Part shown: in pieces, positions 25,792-34,167 of the stretch
How positions within the stretch are numbered: position 1 is the stretch's first letter
How the letters are laid out: each line of letters begins with the position of its first letter
Assembly (NCBI RefSeq): GCF_017086445.1
Contig: NZ_CP070968.1
Coordinates: 1,426,001 to 1,490,000 of the forward strand
Reading direction: 5' to 3'
DNA from: Brevundimonas fontaquae
GTDB taxonomy: Bacteria; Pseudomonadota; Alphaproteobacteria; Caulobacterales; Caulobacteraceae
Length of the DNA: 64,000 nt
Notes under the pieces: generated by a model
Told to the model about the DNA's origin: nothing
Seen by the model: only the letters and a program-made list of their open reading frames with translations
The model's database searches: none
Position numbers and translations under genes: made by a program

Positions 25792-27154
25792 CCCCGCGCG
25801 CCTGTCCGTTCGCGACCTGATCGCGCGCTATGACGCCCATGCGCCGCGCTATACCTCCTATCCGACGGCGGCCCAGTTCACGCCTGCCGTCGGACCTGGC
25901 GAATGGGCCGACTGGCTGGGGCGCGCGCCCTCCGATCAGCCGGTCTCGCTGTATCTGCACCTGCCGTTCTGCAAGCGGCTGTGTTGGTACTGCGGCTGCA
26001 ACACCCGGGCGGTGAACCGGGCGGGCGTCATCTCCAGCTATGTCGATCTACTGCTGCGCGAGGCGGATCTGGTTCTGACGCGGATCGGCCGCCCGGTCCG
26101 CGTCGGTTCGATCCATCTCGGCGGCGGCACCCCGAACATGCTGTCGCCGGACGATCTTGAGCGACTGTTCGCCGGTCTGTCCGCGCGGTTCGACCTGGGC
26201 GACTGTTTCGAGGTCGCCGCCGAGTTGGATCCCGAAGTCCTGACGCAGGAATGGGTCGAGGCGGCGGGCCGCATCGGCCTGAGCCGCGCCAGTCTGGGGG
26301 TGCAGGACCTGTCGCCGCGTGTCCAGGCGGCGGTGAACCGGCCCGAACGTTTCGAGACCATCCGCTGGGCGGCCGAAGCCTTGCGTGGGCAGGGCGTGAC
26401 CTCCCTCAACCTGGATCTGATGTACGGCCTGCCGCTTCAGGCCGTCGAGAACGTCATCACCACCCTGGGCCAGGTCACGACGCTGAGGCCGGAACGGATC
26501 GCCCTGTTCGGCTATGCCCATGTGCCGTGGATGAAGCCGCATCAGCGGCTGATCAACGACGCCGACCTGCCGGACGCCGAAGCGCGCTTCGCCCAGAGCC
26601 AGGCGGCGGCCCGCTATCTGGTCGGCAAGGGGTGGCAGGCGATCGGGCTGGATCATTTCGCCCTGCCGCACGATGGGTTGGCGGCGGCGGACCGGGCCGG
26701 ACGGCTGCATCGCAACTTCCAGGGCTACACCACCGACGCCGCAGAGGTGCTGATCGGCCTGGGCGCCTCGTCGATCAGCCGCACGGCCAAGGGTTTCGTG
26801 CAAAACCACGCGCAGGAACTAGATTGGCGCCGCGCTGTCGAGGCGGGCGATCTACCGGTCGCCCGAGGCGTCGCCCTGACCGAACGCGACATGTTCGTCA
26901 GCGAGATCATCGAGCGGCTGATGTGCGATTTCGTCGTCGATCTCGCGCCCATCGTCCGGCGTCGCGGTCGGGACCTGTCGGACGTCGCCGGCGCCTGGTC
27001 CCTGTTGGAGCGCTTCGTCGACGATGGTCTGGTGCGGATCGACGGGACGGTGGTGGCGGTGACCGACTTGGGCCGTCCGTTCGTCAGGGCGGTTTGCGCC
27101 GCCTTCGATCCCGGTGCGGCGGCTCTCCAGCAGAGGCATGCGCGGGTGGTGTGA
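25778..27154 (+). CDS. hemN: Oxygen-independent coproporphyrinogen III oxidase (HemN)
   Basis: A radical-SAM enzyme that decarboxylates coproporphyrinogen III to protoporphyrinogen IX without O2. The 458-residue length matches true HemN. The [4Fe-4S]/SAM motif is CKRLCWYC with Cys65, 69 and 72 plus Cys74. Upstream YTSYPTAAQF and downstream GGGTPNML, MYGLP and GLDHFA motifs are typical. Its location behind cydX, with an ATG inside the cydX end, ties anaerobic haem supply to bd oxidase synthesis under one FNR box. The aerobic counterpart hemF lies at 37744-38676. Confidence 0.95.
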   Translation: MSLSSPARLSVRDLIARYDAHAPRYTSYPTAAQFTPAVGPGEWADWLGRAPSDQPVSLYLHLPFCKRLCWYCGCNTRAVNRAGVISSYVDLLLREADLVLTRIGRPVRVGSIHLGGGTPNMLSPDDLERLFAGLSARFDLGDCFEVAAELDPEVLTQEWVEAAGRIGLSRASLGVQDLSPRVQAAVNRPERFETIRWAAEALRGQGVTSLNLDLMYGLPLQAVENVITTLGQVTTLRPERIALFGYAHVPWMKPHQRLINDADLPDAEARFAQSQAAARYLVGKGWQAIGLDHFALPHDGLAAADRAGRLHRNFQGYTTDAAEVLIGLGASSISRTAKGFVQNHAQELDWRRAVEAGDLPVARGVALTERDMFVSEIIERLMCDFVVDLAPIVRRRGRDLSDVAGAWSLLERFVDDGLVRIDGTVVAVTDLGRPFVRAVCAAFDPGAAALQQRHARVV

Positions 27155-27155
27155 A

Positions 27156-27170
27156 TGGACAGATTGTCCA
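27156..27170. promoter_or_regulatory. Second TGGAC-N5-GTCCA palindrome (upstream of ompW)
   Basis: TGGACAGATTGTCCA is an inverted repeat with 5-base perfect arms, immediately after the hemN stop and 27.5 bases (centre to centre) before the FNR box of ompW. It has the same arms and spacing as the palindrome before cydA. The binding factor is unknown. Confidence 0.5.
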
Positions 27171-27183
27171 CCCCTTGAACGAT

Positions 27184-27197
27184 TTGCGCTGGATCAA
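27184..27197. promoter_or_regulatory. FNR-like box upstream of ompW
   Basis: TTGCGCTGGATCAA fits the FNR/FixK box TTGxx-N4-ATCAA with one half perfect. Its centre is about 93 bases before the ompW ATG. OmpW is FNR-activated in other bacteria, which supports the assignment. Confidence 0.7.
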
Positions 27198-27283
27198 GGC
27201 CGAGGCGTCCACCGGGGCGCACATCCCCGCTCAGACGCCTGACGAAGGCCGCACGAGGCGGCCAGGGCGTCGGGGATCAGAAG

Positions 27284-27940
27284 ATGAATACCAAGACCCT
27301 GCTGCTTGCCGCCGTCGCCTTCACCGCCTGCGCGGCGCCGGCCTTCGCTCAGACATCCGTCGCCTGGGAGGCCCCGAAGAAGGGCGACTTCCTTGTGAGC
27401 GGGCGCGTCACAGACGTCTTCTCCCAGGCCGATGACGCCATCACCATGGCCGCGGGCGCGGACACGGGCCTGAAGGTGGATGTGGGCGACAGCGTCATGC
27501 CGACCCTGGGCTTTACCTACTTCCTGACCGATCACTTCGCGGTTGAGGCGATCCTGGGCACGACCCAGCACGATATTCGCGCCCAGGGCGGCGCGACGGA
27601 CGTGGCCGTGCATGAGACCTGGGTCCTGCCGCCAGTGGTCACCCTGCAGTACCGCCCCCTGAGCCAGGGGAGCTTCAGCCCCTATGTCGGCGCTGGCGTG
27701 AACTACATGCTGTTCTACAGCGGCAAGGACAAGAACGGCTTTACCGTCGATCTGGACGACGGTTTCGGCTACGCGCTTCAAGCGGGCGCGGACGTTGGCA
27801 TTCAGGGGCCCTGGAGCCTGAACGTCGACGTCAAGAAGGTCTGGTTCGAGACCGACGCCAAGATCAACGACGGCGCCCTGAAGTCCAGCGTGAACCTCGA
27901 TCCGTGGGTCGTGTCTCTGGGCGTAAGCCGCAAGTTCTAA
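27284..27940 (+). CDS. ompW: OmpW family outer-membrane protein
   Basis: A 218-residue outer-membrane beta-barrel. The signal peptide ends APAFAQ. Family features are GDFLVSGRVTDVF, PTLGFTYFLTDHFAVEAILGTTQHDI, and the C-terminal strand WVVSLGVSRKF with a terminal Phe. OmpW proteins are eight-stranded barrels proposed to pass small hydrophobic compounds and are commonly induced at low oxygen. The gene follows the FNR-controlled cydAB-cydX-hemN block and has its own FNR-like box. Confidence 0.93.
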   Translation: MNTKTLLLAAVAFTACAAPAFAQTSVAWEAPKKGDFLVSGRVTDVFSQADDAITMAAGADTGLKVDVGDSVMPTLGFTYFLTDHFAVEAILGTTQHDIRAQGGATDVAVHETWVLPPVVTLQYRPLSQGSFSPYVGAGVNYMLFYSGKDKNGFTVDLDDGFGYALQAGADVGIQGPWSLNVDVKKVWFETDAKINDGALKSSVNLDPWVVSLGVSRKF

Positions 27941-28019
27941 GGCTGCGGGGGCTGTCGACGCGGCCCCTCTCGCGCTTCGCTGCAACCCGCTATGCTGCCG
28001 CGATGAGTCGGGCCGTGTC

Positions 28020-29057
28020 ATGATCAAATATATCGGCTCCAAGCGCGCCCTGCTGGGGCATGTGACGGGTGCGGTGGCGGGGGTGCTGCCGCAGGGCGGG
28101 CGGGTTTGCGATCTGTTTTCGGGCACGGCGCGGGTCGGGCACGCCCTGAAGAAGAAGGGGTTTCAGGTCTGGTCGAACGACCTGAACGCCTATGCCCACG
28201 CCTTGGCGACGACCTATGTCCAGGCGGATCGGGAACGGTGGGTCGAGCGGGCCGAGGGCGTGCTGGCCGAGCTGCGGAGGGTGAAGCCAGAGGCGGGCTG
28301 GTTCACCCAGGCCTTTTGTCAGGATGCGCGGTATTTCCACCCGGACAACGGTGCGCGGATCGACGCCATGCGCGACCGGATCGAGGTCATGGGACTGGAG
28401 CCGGAACTCAAGGCCATCGCCCTGGTCAGCCTGATGGAGGCGGCGGACCGGGTGGATTCCACCGCCGGGGTTCAGATGGCCTATATGAAGCAGTGGGCGC
28501 CGAGGGCGCTGAAGACGCTGGAGCTGCGCACGCCGGATCTGGTTCCGGCGGTGGACGGGCCGTGCCGCGCGACCCAGGGCGATGCGGTCGAGATCGCCGA
28601 ACAGGTCGAGGCGGACCTGGTTTACCTGGACCCGCCCTACAACCAGCATTCCTATCTGGGCAACTACCATTGCTGGGAGAGCCTGGTGCTGTGGGACCGG
28701 CCCGAGACCTATGGGGTCGCCAACAAGCGGGTGGACGTGAGGACGCGCAAGAGCGCCTTCAACAGTCGGCCCGGCATCGGCCCGGCGCTGCGGACGGTGA
28801 TCGAGCGGGTCAAGGCGCCGAACCTGATCGTCAGCTTCAACGACGAGGGGTATCTGAGCCGCGCCGACCTGGTCGAGATGCTGTCGGCGCGAGGCCATGT
28901 GCAGGTCCTGGAGATGGCGCATCCGCGCTATGTCGGCGCCCGGATCGGGATCCATAATCCCAAGGGCGAGAAGGTCGGGCAGGTCGGGCGGCTCAAGAAT
29001 GTCGAGCACCTGTTCGTGGTGACGGAGCGGCCGGTCTCCTTGCCCGTGGCCGCATAG
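28020..29057 (+). CDS. D12-class N6-adenine DNA methyltransferase (orphan)
   Basis: A 345-residue methyltransferase. MIKYIGSKRALLGHV and VCDLFSGTARVGHALKKKGFQVWSNDLNAY form the SAM-binding motifs, and DPPY at about 204-207 (YLDPPYNQHSY) is the catalytic motif IV of N6-adenine methylases. The order (FxG before DPPY) is the alpha/D12 type, as in Dam/DpnM. No restriction endonuclease gene adjoins it, so it is either a solitary regulator or a protective methylase. It differs from CcrM, which is of the beta type. Recognition sequence unknown. Confidence 0.88.
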   Translation: MIKYIGSKRALLGHVTGAVAGVLPQGGRVCDLFSGTARVGHALKKKGFQVWSNDLNAYAHALATTYVQADRERWVERAEGVLAELRRVKPEAGWFTQAFCQDARYFHPDNGARIDAMRDRIEVMGLEPELKAIALVSLMEAADRVDSTAGVQMAYMKQWAPRALKTLELRTPDLVPAVDGPCRATQGDAVEIAEQVEADLVYLDPPYNQHSYLGNYHCWESLVLWDRPETYGVANKRVDVRTRKSAFNSRPGIGPALRTVIERVKAPNLIVSFNDEGYLSRADLVEMLSARGHVQVLEMAHPRYVGARIGIHNPKGEKVGQVGRLKNVEHLFVVTERPVSLPVAA

Positions 29058-29119
29058 ACACCAATAAAAACAACGGAGGGTAGGGCGGAACGCGAATCGC
29101 TGCGTGCCGTTGTGGGACT

Positions 29120-29398
29120 ATGCAACCGCACCCGTACACCGCCCCCAAGACCGATCGCCCCGACGACTATCGTTTGCGTCCGGCGGCCGAGCCGCGCTCG
29201 TGGGCGCCGCGGACGGCGGATGCGACCTTCACCCACAACGCCGCGCGTTACGCCCGCCCGGTCGAGGCGGTTCAGCCCGTCGAACACATCGACGTGGAGC
29301 CGGAGGTGGCGCCGCCGCCGCGCTGGATGATGGCGATCGCCGGGGCGGCTGTGGCGGCTCTGATGGGCGCGCTGCTGGGCGGCTTCCTGCACATCTGA
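29120..29398 (+). CDS. Small C-terminally anchored membrane protein
   Basis: A 92-residue protein with a polar, Pro/Arg-rich N-terminal 65 residues and one hydrophobic C-terminal helix (WMMAIAGAAVAALMGALLGGFLHI), so it is probably tail-anchored in the inner membrane. No family is recognised. It lies 62 bases after the methylase gene on the same strand and faces the convergent rnhB gene. Confidence 0.6.
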   Translation: MQPHPYTAPKTDRPDDYRLRPAAEPRSWAPRTADATFTHNAARYARPVEAVQPVEHIDVEPEVAPPPRWMMAIAGAAVAALMGALLGGFLHI

Positions 29399-29406
29399 AA
29401 GCGGCG

Positions 29407-30048
29407 TCAGGCCTCCTGCAACAGCGCCTTGATCGGCGACCAGCTGCGCCGATGAGCGGGGCAGGGGCCCAAGGTTTTCAAAGCGTTCTGGTGGATCGGG
29501 GCGTTGTAGCCCTTGTGGCTGGCGAAGCCGTACCCGGGATACTGGGCGTCCAGATCGATCATCAAACGATCCCGCGCGGTCTTGGCCAGGATGGAGGCCG
29601 CTGCGATGGATAGCGACAACCCGTCGCCGCCGACGACCGTCTGGATTTCGCAGGGAAGGTTGAAGCGATAGTTGCCGTCGACCAGGGCGGCGACCGGCTG
29701 GACCTGCAAGGCCTCAATGGCGCGGCACATGGCCAGACCCGTGGCGTGCAGGATGTTCAGTTCCTCGATCTCGTCCACCGAGGCGAAGCCGACGCCCCAG
29801 GCGACGGCGCGGGCCTTGATCTCGGGCTCCAGGGCGGCGCGGCGCTTTTCGGTCAGGGCCTTGGAATCGTCGATGCCCGGCGGCAGGTCGTCAGGGTTCA
29901 GGATCACAGCCGCCGCGGAGACCGGACCGGCCCACGGACCGCGCCCGGCCTCGTCCACGCCGCAGACGTGACCGTTGACCCGCTGCATCAGCACCGTTTC
30001 TAGCGCGAGGGTCGGGAAGGCTTTCGGATTCGCGGGGGCTTTAGCCAT
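29407..30048 (-). CDS. rnhB: Ribonuclease HII
   Basis: Removes RNA and single ribonucleotides from DNA. The 213-residue protein has [22 protein letters not shown], the RNase HII motif with catalytic Asp and Glu, DDSKALT-type sequence ([20 protein letters not shown]), [16 protein letters not shown], and [17 protein letters not shown] with further active-site Asp. The internal ATG (MAKAPANPK) is preferred over 30063. It overlaps the tag gene start side by 8 bases, so both DNA-repair genes are co-transcribed. Confidence 0.94.
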   Translation of the reverse strand: MAKAPANPKAFPTLALETVLMQRVNGHVCGVDEAGRGPWAGPVSAAAVILNPDDLPPGIDDSKALTEKRRAALEPEIKARAVAWGVGFASVDEIEELNILHATGLAMCRAIEALQVQPVAALVDGNYRFNLPCEIQTVVGGDGLSLSIAAASILAKTARDRLMIDLDAQYPGYGFASHKGYNAPIHQNALKTLGPCPAHRRSWSPIKALLQEA

Positions 30049-30649
30049 GGCCCGCCATCGCACGAACCTGGGCGTGACGGAAGCAGGTCGTCTGGTGATC
30101 GTTGACCATGCCGACGGCCTGCATGAAGGCGTAGACGATGACCGGGCCGCAGAAGTTGAAGCCGCGTTTCTTCAGGGCCTTGGCCATGGCGACGGATTGT
30201 TCGGTCTGGGTCGGGGCCTGGCGATAGTCGGCGTAGGGGGTCTGGATCGGCTCGCCGCCGACGAAGGACCAGAGCCAGGCGGAGAAGTCCTCGCCGTCAT
30301 CGCGCATCTGAAGCCAGATCTGGGCGCCCCGGATGGCGGCGTTGATCTTGGCGCGCGAGCGGATGATGCGGGGATCGCCCAGCAGGCGCTCGATGTCTGC
30401 CTCATCATAGCAGGCGACGATCTCGGGATCGAAACCGTCGAAGGCGTCGCGGATGCCCTCGCGTTTTCTGAGGATGGTGATCCAGGCAAGGCCGGCCTGG
30501 AAGCCGTCGAGGACCAGCTTTTCCCACAGGGCGCGGGGATCGCGCTCAGGCACGCCCCATTCGGTGTCGTGATAGGCGACATAGAGCGGGTCGGTCCCGC
30601 ACCAGCCGCATCGGCCGCCGAGAGCCTCTGGGGCGTGTGAGTCGGTCAT
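30041..30649 (-). CDS. tag: DNA-3-methyladenine glycosylase I
   Basis: A 202-residue base-excision enzyme removing 3-methyladenine. The Tag signature is complete: [25 protein letters not shown] (zinc Cys and substrate Glu), [47 protein letters not shown] and the late zinc ligands in TTCFRH. The start is placed at the ATG just before the CGWC motif. Its stop overlaps rnhB. Confidence 0.94.
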   Translation of the reverse strand: MTDSHAPEALGGRCGWCGTDPLYVAYHDTEWGVPERDPRALWEKLVLDGFQAGLAWITILRKREGIRDAFDGFDPEIVACYDEADIERLLGDPRIIRSRAKINAAIRGAQIWLQMRDDGEDFSAWLWSFVGGEPIQTPYADYRQAPTQTEQSVAMAKALKKRGFNFCGPVIVYAFMQAVGMVNDHQTTCFRHAQVRAMAGHG

Positions 30650-30912
30650 GGCGTTAAGTTGCCAGTCTGTTCCGATCGAGGAAAGGGCGTTCGGCGTCGG
30701 GGCGACGGAGGAAAAACACCGTCTAAAGTGTCTAATTCGTCTAGTCTCGGAGGCTGGGCTCGGGTGGATGTCAGGTTTTGCGGTCTCCGGCTTAAAACCA
30801 CGCATTGTATGGGCGTCGGCGGCGGGGGCTGGTCGATTGACGCTGTCGGGCGGCAAGTGGCGGAAATGTTGGTGGAAGTTGCGCGGCGATGCGATGGATG
30901 GCGCCGTTTGAT

Positions 30913-30933
30913 CCCTCTCCCATTGGGAGAGGG
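30913..30933. repeat. Palindrome CCCTCTCCC-ATT-GGGAGAGGG
   Basis: A perfect 9-base inverted repeat with a three-base loop. It resembles the short intergenic palindromes (TCTCCC...GGGAGA) scattered through Caulobacterales genomes. There is no T-run, so it is not a standard terminator. Confidence 0.7.
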
Positions 30934-31040
30934 CTTGAGCGCACGGCGGCGATAGCCGTCGTTCTGGCGCAAAAGGGTGAGGGCCGGGTCCAAGCGAACT
31001 GGTCTACCGCCCGACCCTCATCCGGCCCTGCGGGCCACCG

Positions 31041-31057
31041 TTCTCCCAACGGGAGAA
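31041..31057. repeat. Palindrome TTCTCCC-AAC-GGGAGAA
   Basis: A second perfect inverted repeat (7-base arms, 3-base loop) of the same TCTCCC/GGGAGA type, just after the SDR stop. It lies in GC-rich intergenic sequence with an inverted counterpart at 30913-30933, so the pair may form one composite repeat element. Confidence 0.7.
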
Positions 31058-31072
31058 GGAAGGTCGCGGGCT

Positions 31073-31831
31073 TCAGTCCCGGACCAACCCGCCGTCCACG
31101 ACCAAGTTCTGGCCGGTGACCGCGCGGCTCCACGGCGAGGCGAAGAACAGGACGGCGTCGGCGAACTCTTGCGGGGTCGTGACGCTGCGCAGCGGGGTCA
31201 TGCCGGCGATCAGGTCGAACACAGCCTCTGGCGTGGCGGCGCTGGCGTCGGTGGTGCGCAGGAGACCGCCCGAGACCATGTTGACGGTGATGCCGTCAGG
31301 GCCGAGGTCCCCGGCGGCGGTGCGGGTCAGGCTGAGCAGGGCGGCCTTGGCGGCGGTGTAGTCGTGGTAGGGCACGACCGGATTTTGAAACAGGTTGGTG
31401 CCGATGTTGACGATGCGGCCGAACCGGGCCGCGGCCATGTTGGGCGCGGTCGCCTGGATCAGGTTCAGGGCGCCGCGCACGACGGTCGAGAACTGGCGAT
31501 CCATCTCGTCCCAGCCGATGGCGGTCATCTGGGACCGGGCGTCGCCGTTGAAGCTGTAGTCCAGGGCATTGTTGACGACAGTGGTGACGGGGGCGCCGAA
31601 ACGGCCTTGCGCCGCCGCGACCATGGCGTCCACAGCGGCCCGGTCGGTCACGTCGGCCTGGAGGGCGAGGGCGCGCTCGCCGATCTCGGCGGCCAAGGCG
31701 TTCGCGGCCTCGCCGCTGTTCCTCCAGTTGATGACGACGCGAGCGCCTTCATGGGCGAAGGCGCGGACGCAGGCGGCGCCGACGCCGCGCGCCCCGCCGG
31801 TGACGAGGACGATCTGATCGGCGATCTTCAT
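31073..31831 (-). CDS. SDR family oxidoreductase (3-oxoacyl-ACP reductase-like)
   Basis: A 252-residue SDR with TGGARGVG cofactor motif, VVNNA at about 85-89 (the NNAG motif, with Leu after Ala), catalytic Ser in IVNIGTNLFQ (apparently Thr in the usual Ser position), and YHDYTAAK containing Tyr-x3-Lys. It resembles FabG-like reductases. It is separated from ygfZ by 7 bases and probably shares its transcript. The substrate is unknown. Confidence 0.88.
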   Translation of the reverse strand: MKIADQIVLVTGGARGVGAACVRAFAHEGARVVINWRNSGEAANALAAEIGERALALQADVTDRAAVDAMVAAAQGRFGAPVTTVVNNALDYSFNGDARSQMTAIGWDEMDRQFSTVVRGALNLIQATAPNMAAARFGRIVNIGTNLFQNPVVPYHDYTAAKAALLSLTRTAAGDLGPDGITVNMVSGGLLRTTDASAATPEAVFDLIAGMTPLRSVTTPQEFADAVLFFASPWSRAVTGQNLVVDGGLVRD

Positions 31832-31838
31832 GGTGGAC

Positions 31839-32642
31839 TCACGCGTTGGAGGAGGGGAGGACGTCCTCGCCCATCCAGGCGGGTTTGCGCAAGCGCACCG
31901 GGCGGCCGTCCACGGTCAGGTCGCCGTCGAGGCGGTCGACGCGCAGCAGGGCCATGACCGAACCGTCCTGCCCCGAGAGGACTTCGCCCGCGCGCAGTTC
32001 GCCCTTCAGCACCTCGGCGCCGAAGGCGGGGGGCGGGCCGTCGAAGTCCAGTGGCAGCATCCGGTTCTTGATCGTGCCCCGGCGCTTCATGCGCGAGGTC
32101 GTTTCCTGGCCGACGAAACAGCCCTTCTGGAAATCAATGCCGTTCAGCAGGTCGAAGTCGGCCTCGATCGGATAGGTCTTGTCCTGGGGCGCGTCGGCGG
32201 TCGGATCGGGCAGGCCGATCGACAGGCGGTGTGCGTCGTAGTCGGCCTCGGCGGCGCCTGCAGTCGCCTCGCCATAGAGGCGGCCGCCCATCAGGGACGT
32301 GCGGGGGTCGGGGATGAAGCCGGCGGGGGCCTCGGACCAAGCGGCGAAGACCGGGCGGTCGTCAGCGGCGACCTTAACCTTGGCGCGCAGCTTGTACATC
32401 GACAGGCGCTGGAGCAGGGCGTCGCGGCGCTCAGTCGCGACATCCAGCAAAACGCCGCCATTCTCGCCCAGGATGAACAGGTCGAACAGCAGCCGGCCGG
32501 GGGGCGAGAGCAGGGCGCCAAACCGCAGTTCCCCGTCGACCAGCGTCTCCACATCCTGGGTCAGCAGATTGTGCAGGAAGAGTTTCGCCTCCTCGCCCGT
32601 GACGGAGATCAGGGCGCGACTGTCGAGATGGGCGATGGGCAT
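31839..32642 (-). CDS. ygfZ: YgfZ/IBA57 folate-binding Fe-S maintenance protein
   Basis: A 267-residue GcvT-like protein that uses tetrahydrofolate to help repair or assemble certain [4Fe-4S] enzymes (such as MiaB). The diagnostic motif is KGCFVGQETTSRMKRRG with Cys. The N-terminus SRALISVTGEEAKLFLHNLLTQDVETL is also typical. It is upstream of an SDR gene and 68 bases from the divergent-looking topoisomerase gene end. Confidence 0.92.
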   Translation of the reverse strand: MPIAHLDSRALISVTGEEAKLFLHNLLTQDVETLVDGELRFGALLSPPGRLLFDLFILGENGGVLLDVATERRDALLQRLSMYKLRAKVKVAADDRPVFAAWSEAPAGFIPDPRTSLMGGRLYGEATAGAAEADYDAHRLSIGLPDPTADAPQDKTYPIEADFDLLNGIDFQKGCFVGQETTSRMKRRGTIKNRMLPLDFDGPPPAFGAEVLKGELRAGEVLSGQDGSVMALLRVDRLDGDLTVDGRPVRLRKPAWMGEDVLPSSNA

Positions 32643-32709
32643 GGGGCGAAGATAGGGCTGACGGCGTGGGTTCAGAAGACGCCGCGCCGAATTTAAGCCG
32701 CCAACCGCG

Positions 32710-33732
32710 TCACACCGCCAGCAGCTGTTTGATCAGCGCCTTTTCGAACCCCTTGGTCTCCGACCCCGGCAAGGCCTTGCCGATTTCGCCGCTTTCGAAC
32801 AGGGCGAAGACCTTGGGGTGGACGTAGGAAGCGCGGCAGACGGTGGGGGTGTTGCCCAAGAGGCCGGCGACGGCCTTCACGCAGACGGTGATCTTTCGCC
32901 TGGCGTCGGTGGGCGAGGTCGGGGCCTCGGTGTCGCGCAGCGCCCGCGCCGCCGAGACGGTGCCGGCCCAGGTGCGGAAGTCCTTGGCCGAGAACTGCTC
33001 GCCCATCGCCTCGCGGATGTAGGCGTTCACATCATCGGAATCGACCGGGCACAGCGTGCCGTCGGCCGCGCGGTATTTGAACAGCTGCTGGCCGGGCAGG
33101 CCTTCCAGCTGTCGCACGACCTTGGCCAGGCGGCGGTCCTTGACGCTGACGCTGTGATCCTTGCCGCTCTTGCCTCGAAACTCGAACGTCAGGGCCGCAC
33201 CATCCACATCGATGTGGCGCTTGTGCAGGGTCGTCAGGCCGTAGCTGCGGTTCTGTTTGGCGTAGATGGAGTTGCCGACCCGGATCAGGGTGATCTCGAG
33301 CAGGCGCACGGCTGTCGCCAGCACCTTGTCGCGACAGACGCCGCGAAGGGCCAGGTCGTGTTCGACCTTCTCGCGCAGTTTCGGCAGGTTGCGCGAGAAG
33401 GCGGGCAGCTTGTCAAACTTGTTCTCGGAGCGGGCCGTGCTCCAGTCGTTGTGATAGCGGTATTGTTTGCGGCCCTTCACATCCCGGCCGGTCGCCTGGA
33501 TATGGCCGTTGGCCTTGGGACAGATCCAGACGTCAGTCCAGGCAGGCGGAATGGCCAGGGCGCGGATGCGGGCCAGGGTCTTGGCGTCCGTGACGGTCTT
33601 GCCCTTGGCGTCGCGATAGGACCAACCCTTGCCGGCGCGGCGGCGCGTCAGGCCTGCGAACTCGTCGCTGCAATAGCTGAGGCCTTGGGGGACTTCGGCG
33701 GCGATGTCGAAGGCGTGCGATCCGTCGGCCAT
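32710..33732 (-). CDS. DNA topoisomerase IB (poxvirus/eukaryote-like)
   Basis: A 340-residue type IB topoisomerase that relaxes DNA through a 3'-phosphotyrosine. RRRAGKGWSYRDAKGKTV, ALAIPPAWTDVWICPKANGHIQATGRDVKGRKQYRYH are the N-terminal DNA-binding segments. Catalytic Arg/Lys/His residues lie in the core, and the nucleophile is likely Tyr303 in RASYVHPKVF. Bacterial members resemble the vaccinia enzyme and occur patchily. Its ATG overlaps the last base of the upstream small gene. Confidence 0.93.
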   Translation of the reverse strand: MADGSHAFDIAAEVPQGLSYCSDEFAGLTRRRAGKGWSYRDAKGKTVTDAKTLARIRALAIPPAWTDVWICPKANGHIQATGRDVKGRKQYRYHNDWSTARSENKFDKLPAFSRNLPKLREKVEHDLALRGVCRDKVLATAVRLLEITLIRVGNSIYAKQNRSYGLTTLHKRHIDVDGAALTFEFRGKSGKDHSVSVKDRRLAKVVRQLEGLPGQQLFKYRAADGTLCPVDSDDVNAYIREAMGEQFSAKDFRTWAGTVSAARALRDTEAPTSPTDARRKITVCVKAVAGLLGNTPTVCRASYVHPKVFALFESGEIGKALPGSETKGFEKALIKQLLAV

Positions 33733-34076
33733 CAGCCGTTCGCCTTTTCGAGACGGTCATGCAGCCGTTTGATCCAGCGTTCGGCCGGGTCGCCGCCCCA
33801 CAGCAGCCAGGCGATATAGCCGGCGGAAGGATCGGTGCGGCTGCCCCAGCCCTTGCCGTCCTTGTCCACGGTGTGGCGGGCGAAATAGCTGTAGATGTCC
33901 TTGATGTCCTTGTCCGAGACGGGCTTCTGATCCGCCAACTGATGGGCGCGGCGTACGCCGACCTCAGTGCCGCCCCGGTCGTGCTTGTCGCGCAGGTCGA
34001 GACCCCGTTTGGCCTGGGTCGCGACGCCCTTGGGCGGCTTGCGTTGCGCGTCGGTGAGGGTGGTTTTGGCGGCCAT
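33732..34076 (-). CDS. Small protein with phage-prohead-associated GLxLRxKHxRGGTxVG module
   Basis: A 114-residue soluble, basic protein. The block AKRGLDLRDKHDRGGTEVGVRRAHQLADQKPVSDKDIKDIYSYFARHTVDKDGKGWG...PSAGYIAWLLWGGDPAERW is a compact module I know from the ends of phage prohead proteases and portal-linked proteins and from stand-alone bacterial proteins. Function unknown; DNA-related processing is conceivable. The 1-base overlap with the topoisomerase gene indicates co-expression. Confidence 0.7.
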   Translation of the reverse strand: MAAKTTLTDAQRKPPKGVATQAKRGLDLRDKHDRGGTEVGVRRAHQLADQKPVSDKDIKDIYSYFARHTVDKDGKGWGSRTDPSAGYIAWLLWGGDPAERWIKRLHDRLEKANG

Positions 34077-34167
34077 CGCATCTTTCCGTACAAGGACTTA
34101 GGCCGAACGCCGTGTCTGGCGCGCGAGTTCCGCTTGACCGCGCGGGCCGGGCGCGAGACGAGGCGGC

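Larger units (their letters stand above)
30650..31072. other. 423-base non-coding region with palindromic repeats
   Basis: Between tag and the SDR gene there is no convincing gene; open frames here lack typical codon bias and family sequence. The right half holds two hairpin repeats (annotated separately) separated by about 107 bases, with GGGTGAGGG and CCCTCAT segments of opposite polarity between. The left part (30650-30900) has nothing I can name beyond the tag upstream region. Confidence 0.6.

Noticed and set aside
27942..27966. Terminator after ompW (GGGGCTG...CGGCCCC)
   Set aside because: The stem is imperfect and there is no T-run, so I do not list it as a terminator.
30648..30993. 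Small open frames in the tag-SDR gap
   Set aside because: None has family sequence or a good start; they overlap palindromic repeats.
30913..31057. CRISPR array
   Set aside because: There are only two related palindromes, with no regular repeats or spacers.
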